DNA from: CAYYVJ01 sp964475115
Lineage (GTDB): Bacteria > Bacillota > Clostridia > Lachnospirales > Lachnospiraceae
NCBI GenBank assembly: GCA_964475115.1
Contig: CAYYVJ010000002.1
Span: forward strand, 3,539 to 67,538
Direction of reading: 5' to 3'
DNA length: 64,000 nucleotides
The position numbers were made by a program, and so were the translations under genes. Below, piece after piece: positions 14,981-24,352 of this stretch. The notes below the pieces were generated by a model. The model saw nothing but the letters and a program-made list of their open reading frames with translations, made no database searches and was not told where the DNA came from. Each line of letters opens with the position of its first letter. The first letter of the stretch is position 1.

Positions 14981-16247
14981 TTTTGTCCTCCATGGTAATA
15001 TCTCTTGAAATAGGTATTCTCCCACTTCCATGACAATGATTACAGTTGCTAGTCAATTGCTCATGTAATGGTTTCTTGCCCTTCTTTCTTGTTAACTCAA
15101 CTAGATTTAGTTTGCTCATGCCTACTAGCACTGTTTTAATAGGATCTTTGCTTAAGTATGCACTGAATTCATTCATAAGCAGTTCCTTGTTTTCATTTGT
15201 AGGCATATCAATAAAATCTACTACAATAATACCTGAAAGATTACGCAAACGTAGTTGGCGTGCAATTTCTTTTGCAGCTTCTAGATTTATTTTCATAATT
15301 GTATCATGCTGATTTTTCTTTCCAGCGAACTTACCCGTATTTACATCAATAACTACAAAAGCCTCTGTTGGTTCGATTACTAAATAACCACCTGATTTTA
15401 ACCAAACTTGTTTTTTTAATGCTTTATCTAAAATGCTTTCTATATTATACACCTTTATTAAAGGCCACAGTTTATCTTTATAGAATTTTAGTTTCTTCAA
15501 GTCCATAGGTTGGTAGTTTGCTAAATATTCTTTTATCTCATTACAAATATTTTCATCATCTGTAAGAATTTCTTCTAAATCTTTTGTATACACATCACGA
15601 ATATTTGTTAGATAATCAGACGGAGCTTTATAGATCAAAGAAAAACAGCTCCTATATTTTGCTTCAGCCTTTATATGTTGGTATACACCGATTAAAGTCT
15701 TCATTTCATCCAAAATCAAGTCAAATTCAGCTGTGGCAGCATTTGTTCGGATGATAAACCCATATTCATCAGTAAGAAGATTTTCTGAAAGCTTTGTAAA
15801 TTCCTTTTTCCAGGATTTTTTATTTATCTTTGCCGAAAAGTTCAAATGTGTATTCCCTAATGTTAGTACAGAATACTTTCCAGTTAAGTTTATTTTAGAT
15901 GTGACCACAGGAGCTTTTGATTTTATGTTTTCTTTTGAGACTTGAATCAAAACTTCGTCACCTATCGTTAGTTTGCCTGAGTTTTCAGAATTTACTTTGT
16001 TATGTTTATGATTTTCTTCTAGAGAATAGTAGCCTTTTTGTTCATTTCCAAAGCTAATAAAAGCAGCATTTATGTTAGAAACGATATTATCTACTTTTCC
16101 AATATAAATGTTACCTAGAATTTTATCGGATTCTGAAGAATCTTTAGATTCTTTTAGATCACAACTCAATTCCATAATCGTGTTTTCTTCACAAAGAGCC
16201 GTAATAATCTTATCTTCTAATTTAGTAATGATTAACTTATTACTCAA
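14967..16247 (-). CDS. rng: Ribonuclease G (RNase E/G family)
   Basis: 426 residues. It cuts single-stranded RNA and matures the 16S rRNA 5' end. Visible parts are a divergent N-terminal S1 domain (about 35-120), catalytic Asp residues in FVVIDVNTGKF and IIVVDFIDM, and the zinc-link CNHCHGSGRI near the C-terminus. It has no long RNase E-type scaffold tail. It overlaps the preceding DUF2344 gene by 8 bp. Confidence 0.93.
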   Translation of the reverse strand: MSNKLIITKLEDKIITALCEENTIMELSCDLKESKDSSESDKILGNIYIGKVDNIVSNINAAFISFGNEQKGYYSLEENHKHNKVNSENSGKLTIGDEVLIQVSKENIKSKAPVVTSKINLTGKYSVLTLGNTHLNFSAKINKKSWKKEFTKLSENLLTDEYGFIIRTNAATAEFDLILDEMKTLIGVYQHIKAEAKYRSCFSLIYKAPSDYLTNIRDVYTKDLEEILTDDENICNEIKEYLANYQPMDLKKLKFYKDKLWPLIKVYNIESILDKALKKQVWLKSGGYLVIEPTEAFVVIDVNTGKFAGKKNQHDTIMKINLEAAKEIARQLRLRNLSGIIVVDFIDMPTNENKELLMNEFSAYLSKDPIKTVLVGMSKLNLVELTRKKGKKPLHEQLTSNCNHCHGSGRIPISRDITMEDKNGRQ

Positions 16248-16941
16248 TTTCTTCTCCTAATTCTTCTAACGAAATCAAATTGTTATCGTCATTGGTAAAT
16301 AACTCTAAGCGATGGACTTGAAAAGAAAACTCATCAAAAGGTAGATTAAGAAATTGGCAAAAAGCATCCATAACAAGCTCAGGTTTTAAATTATTTACAC
16401 TTCCTGTAGCTAACTTCAGATAAATAGCTTGACCATCTTCAGCGCGATCCATAGAATAAATCATTGGTTTTATATCTACTTCTTTTTCACTCTTTTTTGT
16501 TTTCTTAAGTATCGTGATTGATTCTTGACTATAAAATTCATTTGCTTTTTCAGCTAGTTTTTCAGGAGCAAGTGTAAAGTTCTCCTTAAACACAACCATA
16601 TAATCCGCCCCTGCTACTAAAGACATGGCATTTTTACTTTCTTCAGGCAATACACGGTAGCTTAATATTTCTATTCCTTCTACCATTACTTGATTTAATG
16701 CTGTAACCATTTCCTTGGAAGGACGAGTAGAATTTACTTCTATATCCATATACTCTCCCACACTGGTGGCTCCTAATCCTAAAGGTGAAGCAAATGACAT
16801 AATTTGATGAGGAGAGTATCCGCCAGAATATGCAATATCTACATCTGCTCTTCTCATAGCTTTTTGGAAGTATCTCATTAAATCTAAATGTCCTATAAAT
16901 TTCATGGAACCTGTTTTTGAAAACTTAATTCTAATTTTCAA
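16240..16941 (-). CDS. DUF2344 / radical-SAM-associated protein (TIGR03936 type)
   Basis: 233 residues from a TTG at 16941. GGAGG lies eight bases upstream, and the product then begins KIRIKFSKTGSMKFIGHLD, the family's usual start. A GTG further out (16974) precedes the RBS. The family is almost always next to, or fused with, the B12-binding radical SAM protein found here directly upstream. The pair is linked by genome context to RNase G and L21, but the reaction is unknown. Overlaps both neighbours by 8-11 bp. Confidence 0.85.
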   Translation of the reverse strand: MKIRIKFSKTGSMKFIGHLDLMRYFQKAMRRADVDIAYSGGYSPHQIMSFASPLGLGATSVGEYMDIEVNSTRPSKEMVTALNQVMVEGIEILSYRVLPEESKNAMSLVAGADYMVVFKENFTLAPEKLAEKANEFYSQESITILKKTKKSEKEVDIKPMIYSMDRAEDGQAIYLKLATGSVNNLKPELVMDAFCQFLNLPFDEFSFQVHRLELFTNDDNNLISLEELGEEIE

Positions 16942-18793
16942 AGCAAACACCTCCTCCAAATACTTGAGCACCACAGTTAGAACAAGCTTGTCTGCAATTA
17001 GGTGTTACTTTACCTTCTTTTGCTCTTTTTAATTCTCTCTGTAAGAATTGCTTTGTGACTCCTATATCTATAAAATCCCAAGGTAAAATATCCTCTAAAT
17101 CACGTTCTCTTGTAGTATAAAAGGCAACATCTATCCCGGTTTCTTCAAAAGCTTCCAACCACTTATCATTATGAAAACATTCTGTCCAGGCATCATAAAA
17201 ACATCCCTTTTCATATGCTCGCACCAAAGCTTTTGATAAACGACGATCACCTCTAGCTAAAACACCTTCAATAATAGTCACATCAGCTTCATGCCAATTA
17301 TATTTTAAACTTTTCCAATTTAACATTTCTTTCATTTTGGCATTTACAGTTCGAGCTTTATTAAGATAATCTTCTTTTGTATACATCTTAGCCCATTGAA
17401 AAGGTGTAAATGGTTTCGGTATAAAGAATGAGGTACTAGCAGTTACTTGAACCTTTCCATTTCTTTCTTCCTTTGGAATTTCTTCATAATAAACTCTTGC
17501 AATCTTATCTGAGAGAACTGCAATTTCTTCCATATCCTCTATCGTTTCAGTAGGAAGCCCAAGCATAAAATATAGTTTCACGCGGTTCCAGCCTCCATGA
17601 AATGCTTCAGAAGCTCCATTTAGAATAGCTTCTTCTGTTAATCCCTTATTAATAACATCTCTTAATCTTTGGGAGCCTGCTTCTGGCGCAAAAGTAAGAC
17701 TACTTTTTCTAACATCTTGCACCTTGCTCATAACATCCAAAGAGAATTCATCAATTCTTAAGGAAGGCAATGAAATATTAACGCCTTTCCCCTTAAATTC
17801 TTCTATTAAAAAAGTTACGAGTTCTTTTAATTCTGTATAATCACTAGAACTTAATGAACTAAGGGAAATTTCTTCATGACCCGTATTTTTCAACATTTTA
17901 TAAGCTAAATCCTTTAGAAACTCTAGACTTCTTTCTCTAACAGGACGGTACACCATACCTGCCTGGCAAAAACGACAGCCTCTTATACATCCACGTAAAA
18001 TTTCTAGCACAACTCTATCTTGGGTTGCTTTAATAAAAGGCACAATAGGTTTTTCTGGATAATAAGTATTACTTACATCCAATTCTATTACCTTCTTTAT
18101 TTTATCCGGTGCACTATTATTATTTGGCTTAAAACTCGAGATAGTACCATCTTCGTTATATACAACATCATAAAACATAGGTACATAAATACCTGGTACG
18201 GATGTTGCTTTTTCAAGGAAATCAAATCGACTTCCTCCTTGTACTTTGTTCTCTTTATATAAGTCTAAAAGAAGACCGTAGGAATTTTCGCCTTCTCCAA
18301 TATAAAACAAATCAAAAAAATCTGCCAGAGGTTCCGGATTATAAGTACAAGGTCCACCGCCAATAACAATAGGATATTCTTCTCCTCTGTCTTTAGCATA
18401 AAGGGGAATTTGGCTTAAATCTAATATTTGTAGTACATTGCTATAACACATTTCATATTGTAAGGTAATGCCTAAAAAATCAAAATCCTTTATGGGATCT
18501 TGTGATTCTAAAGCAAAGAGAGGGACATTCTCCTCTCTCATAATTTTATCTAAATCCAGCCAAGGAGAATAAACACGCTCACAATATACATCTTCTCTTT
18601 TGTTAAACATATCGTAGAGTATTTGTATACCTAAATGTGACATTCCAATCTCATAAACATCAGGAAAACACATAGCAAAGCGTATATCTACTTGTGTTGG
18701 ATCTTTTACTACTGAATTTACTTCATTTCCTATATATCTAGCTGGTTTTTCAATACTTAATAATATTTTATCAGTTAATGCTAATTTTCTCAT
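16931..18793 (-). CDS. B12-binding-domain radical SAM protein (TIGR03960 type)
   Basis: 620 residues. The N-terminal cobalamin-binding-like region (about 30-190, GMSHLGIQILYDM and IGGGPCTYNPEPLADF) precedes a radical SAM barrel. Its [4Fe-4S] ligands are Cys269, Cys273 and Cys276 in CIRGCRFC. A C-terminal Cys-rich tail, CRQACSNCGAQVFGGGVC, could hold another cluster or metal. The reaction is unknown; RNA or ribosome modification is a reasonable guess from its place before rng and rplU. RBS AAAGGA lies before the ATG. Confidence 0.88.
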   Translation of the reverse strand: MRKLALTDKILLSIEKPARYIGNEVNSVVKDPTQVDIRFAMCFPDVYEIGMSHLGIQILYDMFNKREDVYCERVYSPWLDLDKIMREENVPLFALESQDPIKDFDFLGITLQYEMCYSNVLQILDLSQIPLYAKDRGEEYPIVIGGGPCTYNPEPLADFFDLFYIGEGENSYGLLLDLYKENKVQGGSRFDFLEKATSVPGIYVPMFYDVVYNEDGTISSFKPNNNSAPDKIKKVIELDVSNTYYPEKPIVPFIKATQDRVVLEILRGCIRGCRFCQAGMVYRPVRERSLEFLKDLAYKMLKNTGHEEISLSSLSSSDYTELKELVTFLIEEFKGKGVNISLPSLRIDEFSLDVMSKVQDVRKSSLTFAPEAGSQRLRDVINKGLTEEAILNGASEAFHGGWNRVKLYFMLGLPTETIEDMEEIAVLSDKIARVYYEEIPKEERNGKVQVTASTSFFIPKPFTPFQWAKMYTKEDYLNKARTVNAKMKEMLNWKSLKYNWHEADVTIIEGVLARGDRRLSKALVRAYEKGCFYDAWTECFHNDKWLEAFEETGIDVAFYTTRERDLEDILPWDFIDIGVTKQFLQRELKRAKEGKVTPNCRQACSNCGAQVFGGGVCFEN

Positions 18794-18816
18794 TCTATTT
18801 CCTTTTGTTTTGTATT

Positions 18817-18857
18817 AATTCTAACACCAAAACTGGCGTTGGAATTTTATTTTTTTG
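18817..18857 (+). terminator. Plus-strand terminator-like hairpin with no plus-strand gene
   Basis: AATTCTAACACCA / AAAC / TGGCGTTGGAATT (13-nt arms, one mismatch and one G-T pair) is followed on the plus strand by TTATTTTTTT. The genes on both sides run on the minus strand. Confidence 0.5.
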
Positions 18858-18888
18858 TGTTTTTTCTTTGATGTTACTAAATATTATC

Positions 18889-20130
18889 CTACAACACCCC
18901 ATATATCTTAACAATTTCTATTATAAGCTCTACTATTTTTTCCATTGACTGAACTGGAATATATTCATATCTCCCATGAAAATTATGACCACCTGTGCAT
19001 ATATTAGGACAAGGTAATCCCATATAAGATAAACGTGCCCCATCTGTACCACCACGAATCGGTGTAATGATTGGAGTAATGCCTAAAGATTCCATTGCTT
19101 TTTTTGCATTGGATATTAAATGCATATGTGGCTCAATCTTCTCTTTCATATTAAAATATGAGTCTTTTACTGTAACTTCAAATGTTCCCTGTCCATATTT
19201 TTCATTTAAATAGCTTCCGATTTTCTTAAATGTTTCTTTCTTCTGTTCAAATAGTTCTTTATTATGGTCACGAATAATATAATCCATAGATGTTGTATCT
19301 ACAGAACCATTGATTCCATCTAAGTGAAAAAATCCTTCATATAGTTCTGTGTATGCTGGATTATCAAAAGTAGGTAACATACTTTGAAACTCCATTGCAA
19401 GTAAGATGGCATTTAGCATTTGTCCTTTTGCTGAACCTGGATGTATGCTCTTTCCGTTTATCGTTACTTTTCCACTGGCAGCATTAAAGTTTTCATATTC
19501 CAGCTCTCCTAACTGTCCGCCGTCAATGGTATAGGCAAAATCTGCTCCAAATTTCTTTACATCAAATAAATCAGCTCCCCTTCCAACCTCTTCATCAGGA
19601 GTGAAAGCGATTTTAATTGTTCCATGTTTAATATTAGGGTTCTTCAGAAGAATTTCTGCCATAGCCATGATTTCTGCTACACCAGCTTTATCATCTGCAC
19701 CTAAAAGGGTATTTCCATCTGTAACAATAAGATCTTGTCCAATATAATTTTTTAATTCTGGGAATTCATTTGCTGATAAAATATATCCTAATTCTTTATT
19801 TAATTCGATATCAGATCCATCATAATTTTCTACAACAGAGGGCTTTACATCTTTTCCTGTTACGGCTGGAGAGGTGTCTACATGAGATACAAATCCAAGA
19901 ACAGGTATATTTTTGTCGTTTTCTATGTTACTTGGTATTTCCGCATATACATAACCATGGTCGTTCATAAAAGCATTAGAAGCTCCCATTTCTTTCAGCT
20001 CTTCTACTAACATTCTACTCAAATCTTTTTGTTTTTCACTACTTGGAATCGTTTCTATTTCAGGAACAGCCTCTGTGTCCACTTTAACATAACGTAAAAA
20101 CTTTTCTATTACAGGTGAATATTCTTTCAT
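18889..20130 (-). CDS. pepT: Peptidase T (tripeptidase)
   Basis: 413 residues from ATG 20130 with GGAGG nine bases upstream. An ATG eight codons earlier (20154) overlaps the neighbouring stop and has no RBS. It is an M20B metallo-aminotripeptidase. Two-zinc site motifs are SHVDTSPAVTG, GNTLLGADDKAG, FTPDEEVGRGAD and TIDGG. It is intracellular and 20 bp downstream of a small membrane-protein gene. Confidence 0.96.
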   Translation of the reverse strand: MKEYSPVIEKFLRYVKVDTEAVPEIETIPSSEKQKDLSRMLVEELKEMGASNAFMNDHGYVYAEIPSNIENDKNIPVLGFVSHVDTSPAVTGKDVKPSVVENYDGSDIELNKELGYILSANEFPELKNYIGQDLIVTDGNTLLGADDKAGVAEIMAMAEILLKNPNIKHGTIKIAFTPDEEVGRGADLFDVKKFGADFAYTIDGGQLGELEYENFNAASGKVTINGKSIHPGSAKGQMLNAILLAMEFQSMLPTFDNPAYTELYEGFFHLDGINGSVDTTSMDYIIRDHNKELFEQKKETFKKIGSYLNEKYGQGTFEVTVKDSYFNMKEKIEPHMHLISNAKKAMESLGITPIITPIRGGTDGARLSYMGLPCPNICTGGHNFHGRYEYIPVQSMEKIVELIIEIVKIYGVL

Positions 20131-20150
20131 CGTTTTTCCTCCATTTTTTA

Positions 20151-20513
20151 TCATTTCGTTCTTAATAAAGTCTCGACTATTTTACTAATGTTGTCATTAT
20201 ACCAAAAAGTCATCATATCTTCAAACTCAATATTATAACTTATTAATGTTCTTATTTTTTCGCTTGTAAGGGAAAATAAATCAAAATTAAAATCATCCAT
20301 TAGATAAACGATTCCTAGCAAAGCAAATGAAATTCCAAATCGAAGAAACAGTTTGGAGTTTTTTACTTCCGTATAATTCGAATCACTATACTCTTGATTA
20401 TTGTTTAATCTCGATAAGCCTTTTCTATGAAATAATGCTTCTTTATTTGCATCTGAAATAGCACGCATACGATTAATTGAATCCATCCGCTGGCTAATAT
20501 GTTCTAAATTCAT
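20151..20513 (-). CDS. Small membrane protein of unknown function
   Basis: 120 residues from ATG 20513, with AGGAGGAG upstream. Residues 1-55 are charged and soluble (NLEHISQRMDSINRMRAISDANKEALFHRKG). One membrane segment, LFLRFGISFALLGIVYLM, lies near 57-74. The remaining tail is acidic and aromatic. I do not recognise a family. It is followed 20 bp later by pepT, and a 47-bp perfect palindrome ends 14 bp before its RBS, so its mRNA leader would begin with or contain a long hairpin. Confidence 0.65.
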   Translation of the reverse strand: MNLEHISQRMDSINRMRAISDANKEALFHRKGLSRLNNNQEYSDSNYTEVKNSKLFLRFGISFALLGIVYLMDDFNFDLFSLTSEKIRTLISYNIEFEDMMTFWYNDNISKIVETLLRTK

Positions 20514-20540
20514 TTCTGCTCCTCCTATTTCGCTTTTAAT

Positions 20541-20587
20541 CTTGATAAATGATTTACATAATAATATTATGTAAATCATTTATCAAG
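20541..20587. repeat. 47-bp perfect palindrome
   Basis: Two 23-bp arms with a single central A (20564) are exact complements, starting CTTGATAAATGATTTACATA. Neither side has a T-tract, so it is not an ordinary terminator. It lies in the leader or promoter of the small membrane-protein gene. Confidence 0.9.
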
Positions 20588-20649
20588 AAATCACATAATA
20601 TAAGCTGTTTTAGGATATGCAGTTATTTTAGAAATTATGATATAATGAA

Positions 20650-20681
20650 GCAGAAATACTTGCTTGTAAGTGTATTTCTGC
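20650..20681. repeat. 10-bp-stem hairpin after the ABC exporter operon
   Basis: GCAGAAATAC / 12-nt loop / GTATTTCTGC. On the minus strand it is followed by TTCATTATA, so it is at best a weak terminator for the ABC exporter genes. Confidence 0.5.
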
Positions 20682-20715
20682 AAATGTTGATCATGAATCT
20701 TCAATTCATAATATA

Positions 20716-20744
20716 TTATATTATTCAAACTGTGAATAATATAA
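20716..20744. repeat. 12-bp AT-rich inverted repeat over the ABC gene stop
   Basis: TTATATTATTCA / AACTG / TGAATAATATAA, perfect arms, overlapping the stop codon of the gene at 20721. It may protect or end the transcript; no T-tract follows. Confidence 0.55.
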
Positions 20745-22457
20745 CTTACTATAAAAGCCGTTTTCGACAATTAATTCATCGTGAGTACCTTGCTCTACTA
20801 TCTCTCCTTCGTTTACCACTAAGATTCTATCCGCATGGCGAATAGTAGATAAACGATGTGCTATTACAAAACAGGTCTTTTCTTCCATTAATTTACGCAT
20901 TGCATGTTGAATTTGAATCTCAGTTCTTGTATCAACATTTGAAGTGGCTTCGTCAAGTATTAACATATTGGAGTCTAATAACATAGCCCTTGCAATCGTT
21001 AATAGTTGCTTCTGCCCTTTTGAAATATTAGTTCCTTCATCTGTTAAAATCGTATGATATCCTTCAGGCAGTCGTTTAATATAAGAATGAATCTTTGCTG
21101 CTTTTGCTGCTGCTACTACCTCTTCCATGCTAGCATTATCTTTTCCATATGCTATATTTTCAAAAATACTTCCATAGAAAAGCCAGGTATCTTGCAGAAC
21201 CATTGCATAAGATTTTCTAAGGCTATCTCTTGTTATCTTAGAAATTTCATTTCGATCAACATAGATTGAACCATCACCAATATCATAAAACCTCATAAGT
21301 AAATTAATTAATGTGGTTTTACCTGCACCAGTAGGTCCTACAATGGCAATTAATTTTCCTCTATCCGCTTTTAGATTAAGACCTTTAATAATAATCTTAT
21401 CCTCTGTATATCCGAAACTAACATCTTTCAGTTCTACATCACCTTCTACATTTTCTAAAACAGTTGCATCTTCCATATCAATGAGTTCAGGAACTTCATC
21501 AATTAAGCGAAATACACGTTCTGCAGCCGCTAAGGCAGATTGGAATTCCGTTATAATATTAGCAGTTTCATTAATTGGACCTGAAAACTTTCTAGAATAT
21601 AGTACAAAAGAAGAAATATTTCCTATACTCATACTTCCCATCAAATAGAGGATCGCTCCAAATACACTAATTAATGATAAAGAAAGATTATTAATGAAAT
21701 TCACTGTCGGCCCAACAACACTTCCATAATATTCGGATTTATAATATGCTTCTACAGCTTCTGTATTTTTATTTTCAAATTTCAAGAGTGTATTTTGCTC
21801 TTGAGAGTATGCTTTTAATGTTTTCTGACCTGTTATAATTTCTTCAGCAAAACCATTTAATTCACCTAGTTTAGCAGAACGCTTGCGAAAAAGTGGCCTT
21901 GTTTTACCTGTAATAAGTGTAGTTAAAAACATAGATAAAGGAACTGTAAATACAAATACTAATACTAATTTTGGAGAAATAAGTATCATCATAACAAAGG
22001 CACCTACAATAGTAATAAAACTCGAAAATATATGTACAATATCGTTTGATAATGAAGTATTGACGGTATCAATGTCATAAGAAATGGTACTAATAATATC
22101 ACCTGTTTGATGGGTATCAAAGTAACCAATTGGTAATTCCATGAGTTTATCAAAAACATCTTTTCGCATCCTAAAAATAACTTTTCTACTGATCTGTATC
22201 ATAAGCACAGACAAGGAGTAAGATAAAATAGAAGATATAATGTAAAATCCTAACATCCAAGCAGCATAATATAATACTTTTGAAAAATCAACCTTCTGAA
22301 ATCCCGGTTCAATGGAATCAATGGCATATCCAGATAGCATTGGCCCTATTAACATTAATAAATTACTTACAATGGATAGGATAACTGCAAATAGAAGTAG
22401 ATAACTATAAGGAAACATATATTTTGCCAGACGGATTAGGGTATTTTTTCTCTTCAT
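20721..22457 (-). CDS. ABC exporter half-transporter (subunit with canonical Walker B)
   Basis: 578 residues from ATG 22457 (GGGTGGTG upstream; a GTG at 22469 is possible). Six membrane helices (about 1-320) precede a nucleotide-binding domain. This has Walker A GPTGAGKTT, signature ISKGQ instead of LSGGQ, Walker B LILDEATSNVD with catalytic Glu, and switch His in IAHRLS. The altered signature complements the altered Walker B of the partner encoded just upstream, which indicates an asymmetric heterodimer of the BmrCD/TM287-288 kind, probably exporting drugs, lipids or peptides. One base separates the two genes. Confidence 0.9.
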   Translation of the reverse strand: MKRKNTLIRLAKYMFPYSYLLLFAVILSIVSNLLMLIGPMLSGYAIDSIEPGFQKVDFSKVLYYAAWMLGFYIISSILSYSLSVLMIQISRKVIFRMRKDVFDKLMELPIGYFDTHQTGDIISTISYDIDTVNTSLSNDIVHIFSSFITIVGAFVMMILISPKLVLVFVFTVPLSMFLTTLITGKTRPLFRKRSAKLGELNGFAEEIITGQKTLKAYSQEQNTLLKFENKNTEAVEAYYKSEYYGSVVGPTVNFINNLSLSLISVFGAILYLMGSMSIGNISSFVLYSRKFSGPINETANIITEFQSALAAAERVFRLIDEVPELIDMEDATVLENVEGDVELKDVSFGYTEDKIIIKGLNLKADRGKLIAIVGPTGAGKTTLINLLMRFYDIGDGSIYVDRNEISKITRDSLRKSYAMVLQDTWLFYGSIFENIAYGKDNASMEEVVAAAKAAKIHSYIKRLPEGYHTILTDEGTNISKGQKQLLTIARAMLLDSNMLILDEATSNVDTRTEIQIQHAMRKLMEEKTCFVIAHRLSTIRHADRILVVNEGEIVEQGTHDELIVENGFYSKLYYSQFE

Positions 22458-22458
22458 A

Positions 22459-24168
22459 TTATTCACCACCCATCTGTGAAACGCTTATTTCTTTGTAAAC
22501 TTTACAGTTTTTTAGTAATTCTTCATGATTTCCATACCCTATGACTTTTCCATCTTCTAATACCATAATATGAGTAGCATTCATAATAGAGCTTACTCTT
22601 TGTGCAATGATAATTGTAGTTGTATCTCTAAAGTGGGTACTTATTTCTTTTCTAAGTGCAGCATCTGTCTTATAATCTAAAGCACTTGAAGAATCATCCA
22701 GAACAAGTATTTCAGGACTAGATGCTAGGGCTCTTGCAATAAGAATCCTTTGTTTTTGTCCACCACTCAGATTTGCCCCTTTAATATTAAGTTTTTTATA
22801 TGAACCTTCTCCAGATCCATCTACAAACTCTTTAGCTCTTGCATATTCAATCGCATTTTTTATTTGCTCTTCTGACAAGTCTCTGCCTAGTTTAATATTT
22901 TCATAAATCGTGTCCTCGAACAAAACATCATTTTGAAAAACAACACCAAATTTCTCTCTTAGTTCTTTTCTTTCATAAGACTTTATATTACGACCATCAA
23001 TTGAAATCGTTCCGTTATCTACATCATAAAATCTCATTAATAAGTTTATAATCGTCGTCTTTCCAGAACCAGTTTCACCTATAATCCCTAGGGTTTCACC
23101 CTTTTTTAGTTTAAAACTAATGTCCGTAAGATTATTTTCTACTTTATTATAAGAAAAAGAGACTTGATTAAACTCAACAAAGGAATCACTTTCTTCTATA
23201 TCATATAATTGAGTAATGATATCTTCTGTCGAGTCTATTATTTCCATAATTCGATTTCCCGAAGCAACTGCTTTTGAAGTAATAACAAACATTTTAGAGA
23301 TAGACATCATCGCCGTAGAAATCAATGTAAAATATGTCATAAATGCTAAAATTCTACCCACTTCAGTGGCACCATTGTTTACTCTATATGCTCCTACAAT
23401 AATAACAAAAACCAGACCGGTATTCAAAATAGTATTAATTATAGGACTTAAACCAGCCATAAGCATACTCGTCTTTTTTTCTTGTGATATCACTTCTAAA
23501 TTAATCTCATTAAACTTCTTTTTCTCAAAATCTGTTTTGGATAATGCTTTTATAACTCGAATACCCGAGATGTCTTCTCTAACAATACGAACTAGCTTAT
23601 CAACGAAGGATTGTAGTTCTCTAAACATAGGAATACTCTTTTTGGATACATAGAGCATAACGAATGTGATAAAGGGTAGTAAAACAACTAACACAAAAGT
23701 TAATATAGGATCAAGAGTTAAAGTAATCAAAATTCCACCAATCAAAAGAATAGGTGCTCTCACACCTAGTCGTTGAATTCTTCCTATCATTTGATGAATA
23801 TTATAAGTATCCGTTGTAATTCTAGAAATCAAGGAAGGTTTTGTGAAATAATCAATTTTTTGATTTGATAAATAAGTGATTTTTTCAAATAAATCATAGC
23901 GTATTTTTTCTGTTGCATCACGTGCAACTTTAGAGGCCTTACGATTAGCAATCACATTAAAAGTAACAGTTAAAAGAGAAGCTATTATCATAACTCCACC
24001 CCATTTAACAATTTCAGTTATACTATTTCGTGGAATAATGGTATCTATGATATATGCCAAGATCCACGGAATACTTAAGTCTGTTATTGTTCCAACAAAT
24101 TTAATAAGAAATCCTATCGTCATAGTAAAATAATATGGTCTTAAATAATATGTAATAATATTTTTCAA
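22459..24168 (-). CDS. ABC exporter half-transporter (subunit with degenerate ATP site)
   Basis: 569 residues, six-helix membrane domain plus NBD. Walker A GETGSGKTT and signature LSGGQKQ are canonical. The Walker B catalytic Glu is Asp492 (LVLDDSSSALD) and the switch His is Gln523 (IIAQRVS), so ATP bound at this site would hydrolyse poorly. The start is probably TTG 24168, whose product opens KNIITYYLRPYYF as in relatives; the next ATG is 15 codons in without an RBS. The RBS is weak either way. It is first in a two-gene operon. Confidence 0.9.
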   Translation of the reverse strand: MKNIITYYLRPYYFTMTIGFLIKFVGTITDLSIPWILAYIIDTIIPRNSITEIVKWGGVMIIASLLTVTFNVIANRKASKVARDATEKIRYDLFEKITYLSNQKIDYFTKPSLISRITTDTYNIHQMIGRIQRLGVRAPILLIGGILITLTLDPILTFVLVVLLPFITFVMLYVSKKSIPMFRELQSFVDKLVRIVREDISGIRVIKALSKTDFEKKKFNEINLEVISQEKKTSMLMAGLSPIINTILNTGLVFVIIVGAYRVNNGATEVGRILAFMTYFTLISTAMMSISKMFVITSKAVASGNRIMEIIDSTEDIITQLYDIEESDSFVEFNQVSFSYNKVENNLTDISFKLKKGETLGIIGETGSGKTTIINLLMRFYDVDNGTISIDGRNIKSYERKELREKFGVVFQNDVLFEDTIYENIKLGRDLSEEQIKNAIEYARAKEFVDGSGEGSYKKLNIKGANLSGGQKQRILIARALASSPEILVLDDSSSALDYKTDAALRKEISTHFRDTTTIIIAQRVSSIMNATHIMVLEDGKVIGYGNHEELLKNCKVYKEISVSQMGGE

Positions 24169-24220
24169 GTATTCTCACGTCCTATTCATTCTTGCCTATA
24201 ATGTAAGTATCAGTACTTTT

Positions 24221-24249
24221 ATTATAACATTCTGCCATGGTTCAATCAA
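24221..24249 (-). promoter_or_regulatory. Promoter of the ABC exporter operon
   Basis: TTGATT (24244-24249), 17 bp, TATAAT (24221-24226), with TGT before the -10 (extended -10), on the minus strand. Confidence 0.65.
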
Positions 24250-24267
24250 TGTCTTATCCTTTATAAA

Positions 24268-24321
24268 CTAAAAAATGCTCTCTGCCAAGGATTCGTATAC
24301 AAACCATCGACATAGAGCATT
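24268..24321 (-). terminator. Terminator after the VanY-like gene (end of his unit)
   Basis: On the minus strand AATGCTCT / AGAGCATT (arms 24314-24321 and 24274-24281), with further imperfect pairing inside the long loop, is followed by TTTTAG. Confidence 0.7.
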
Positions 24322-24352
24322 ATAAATTTTTATGTTAATTGAATATATGATT

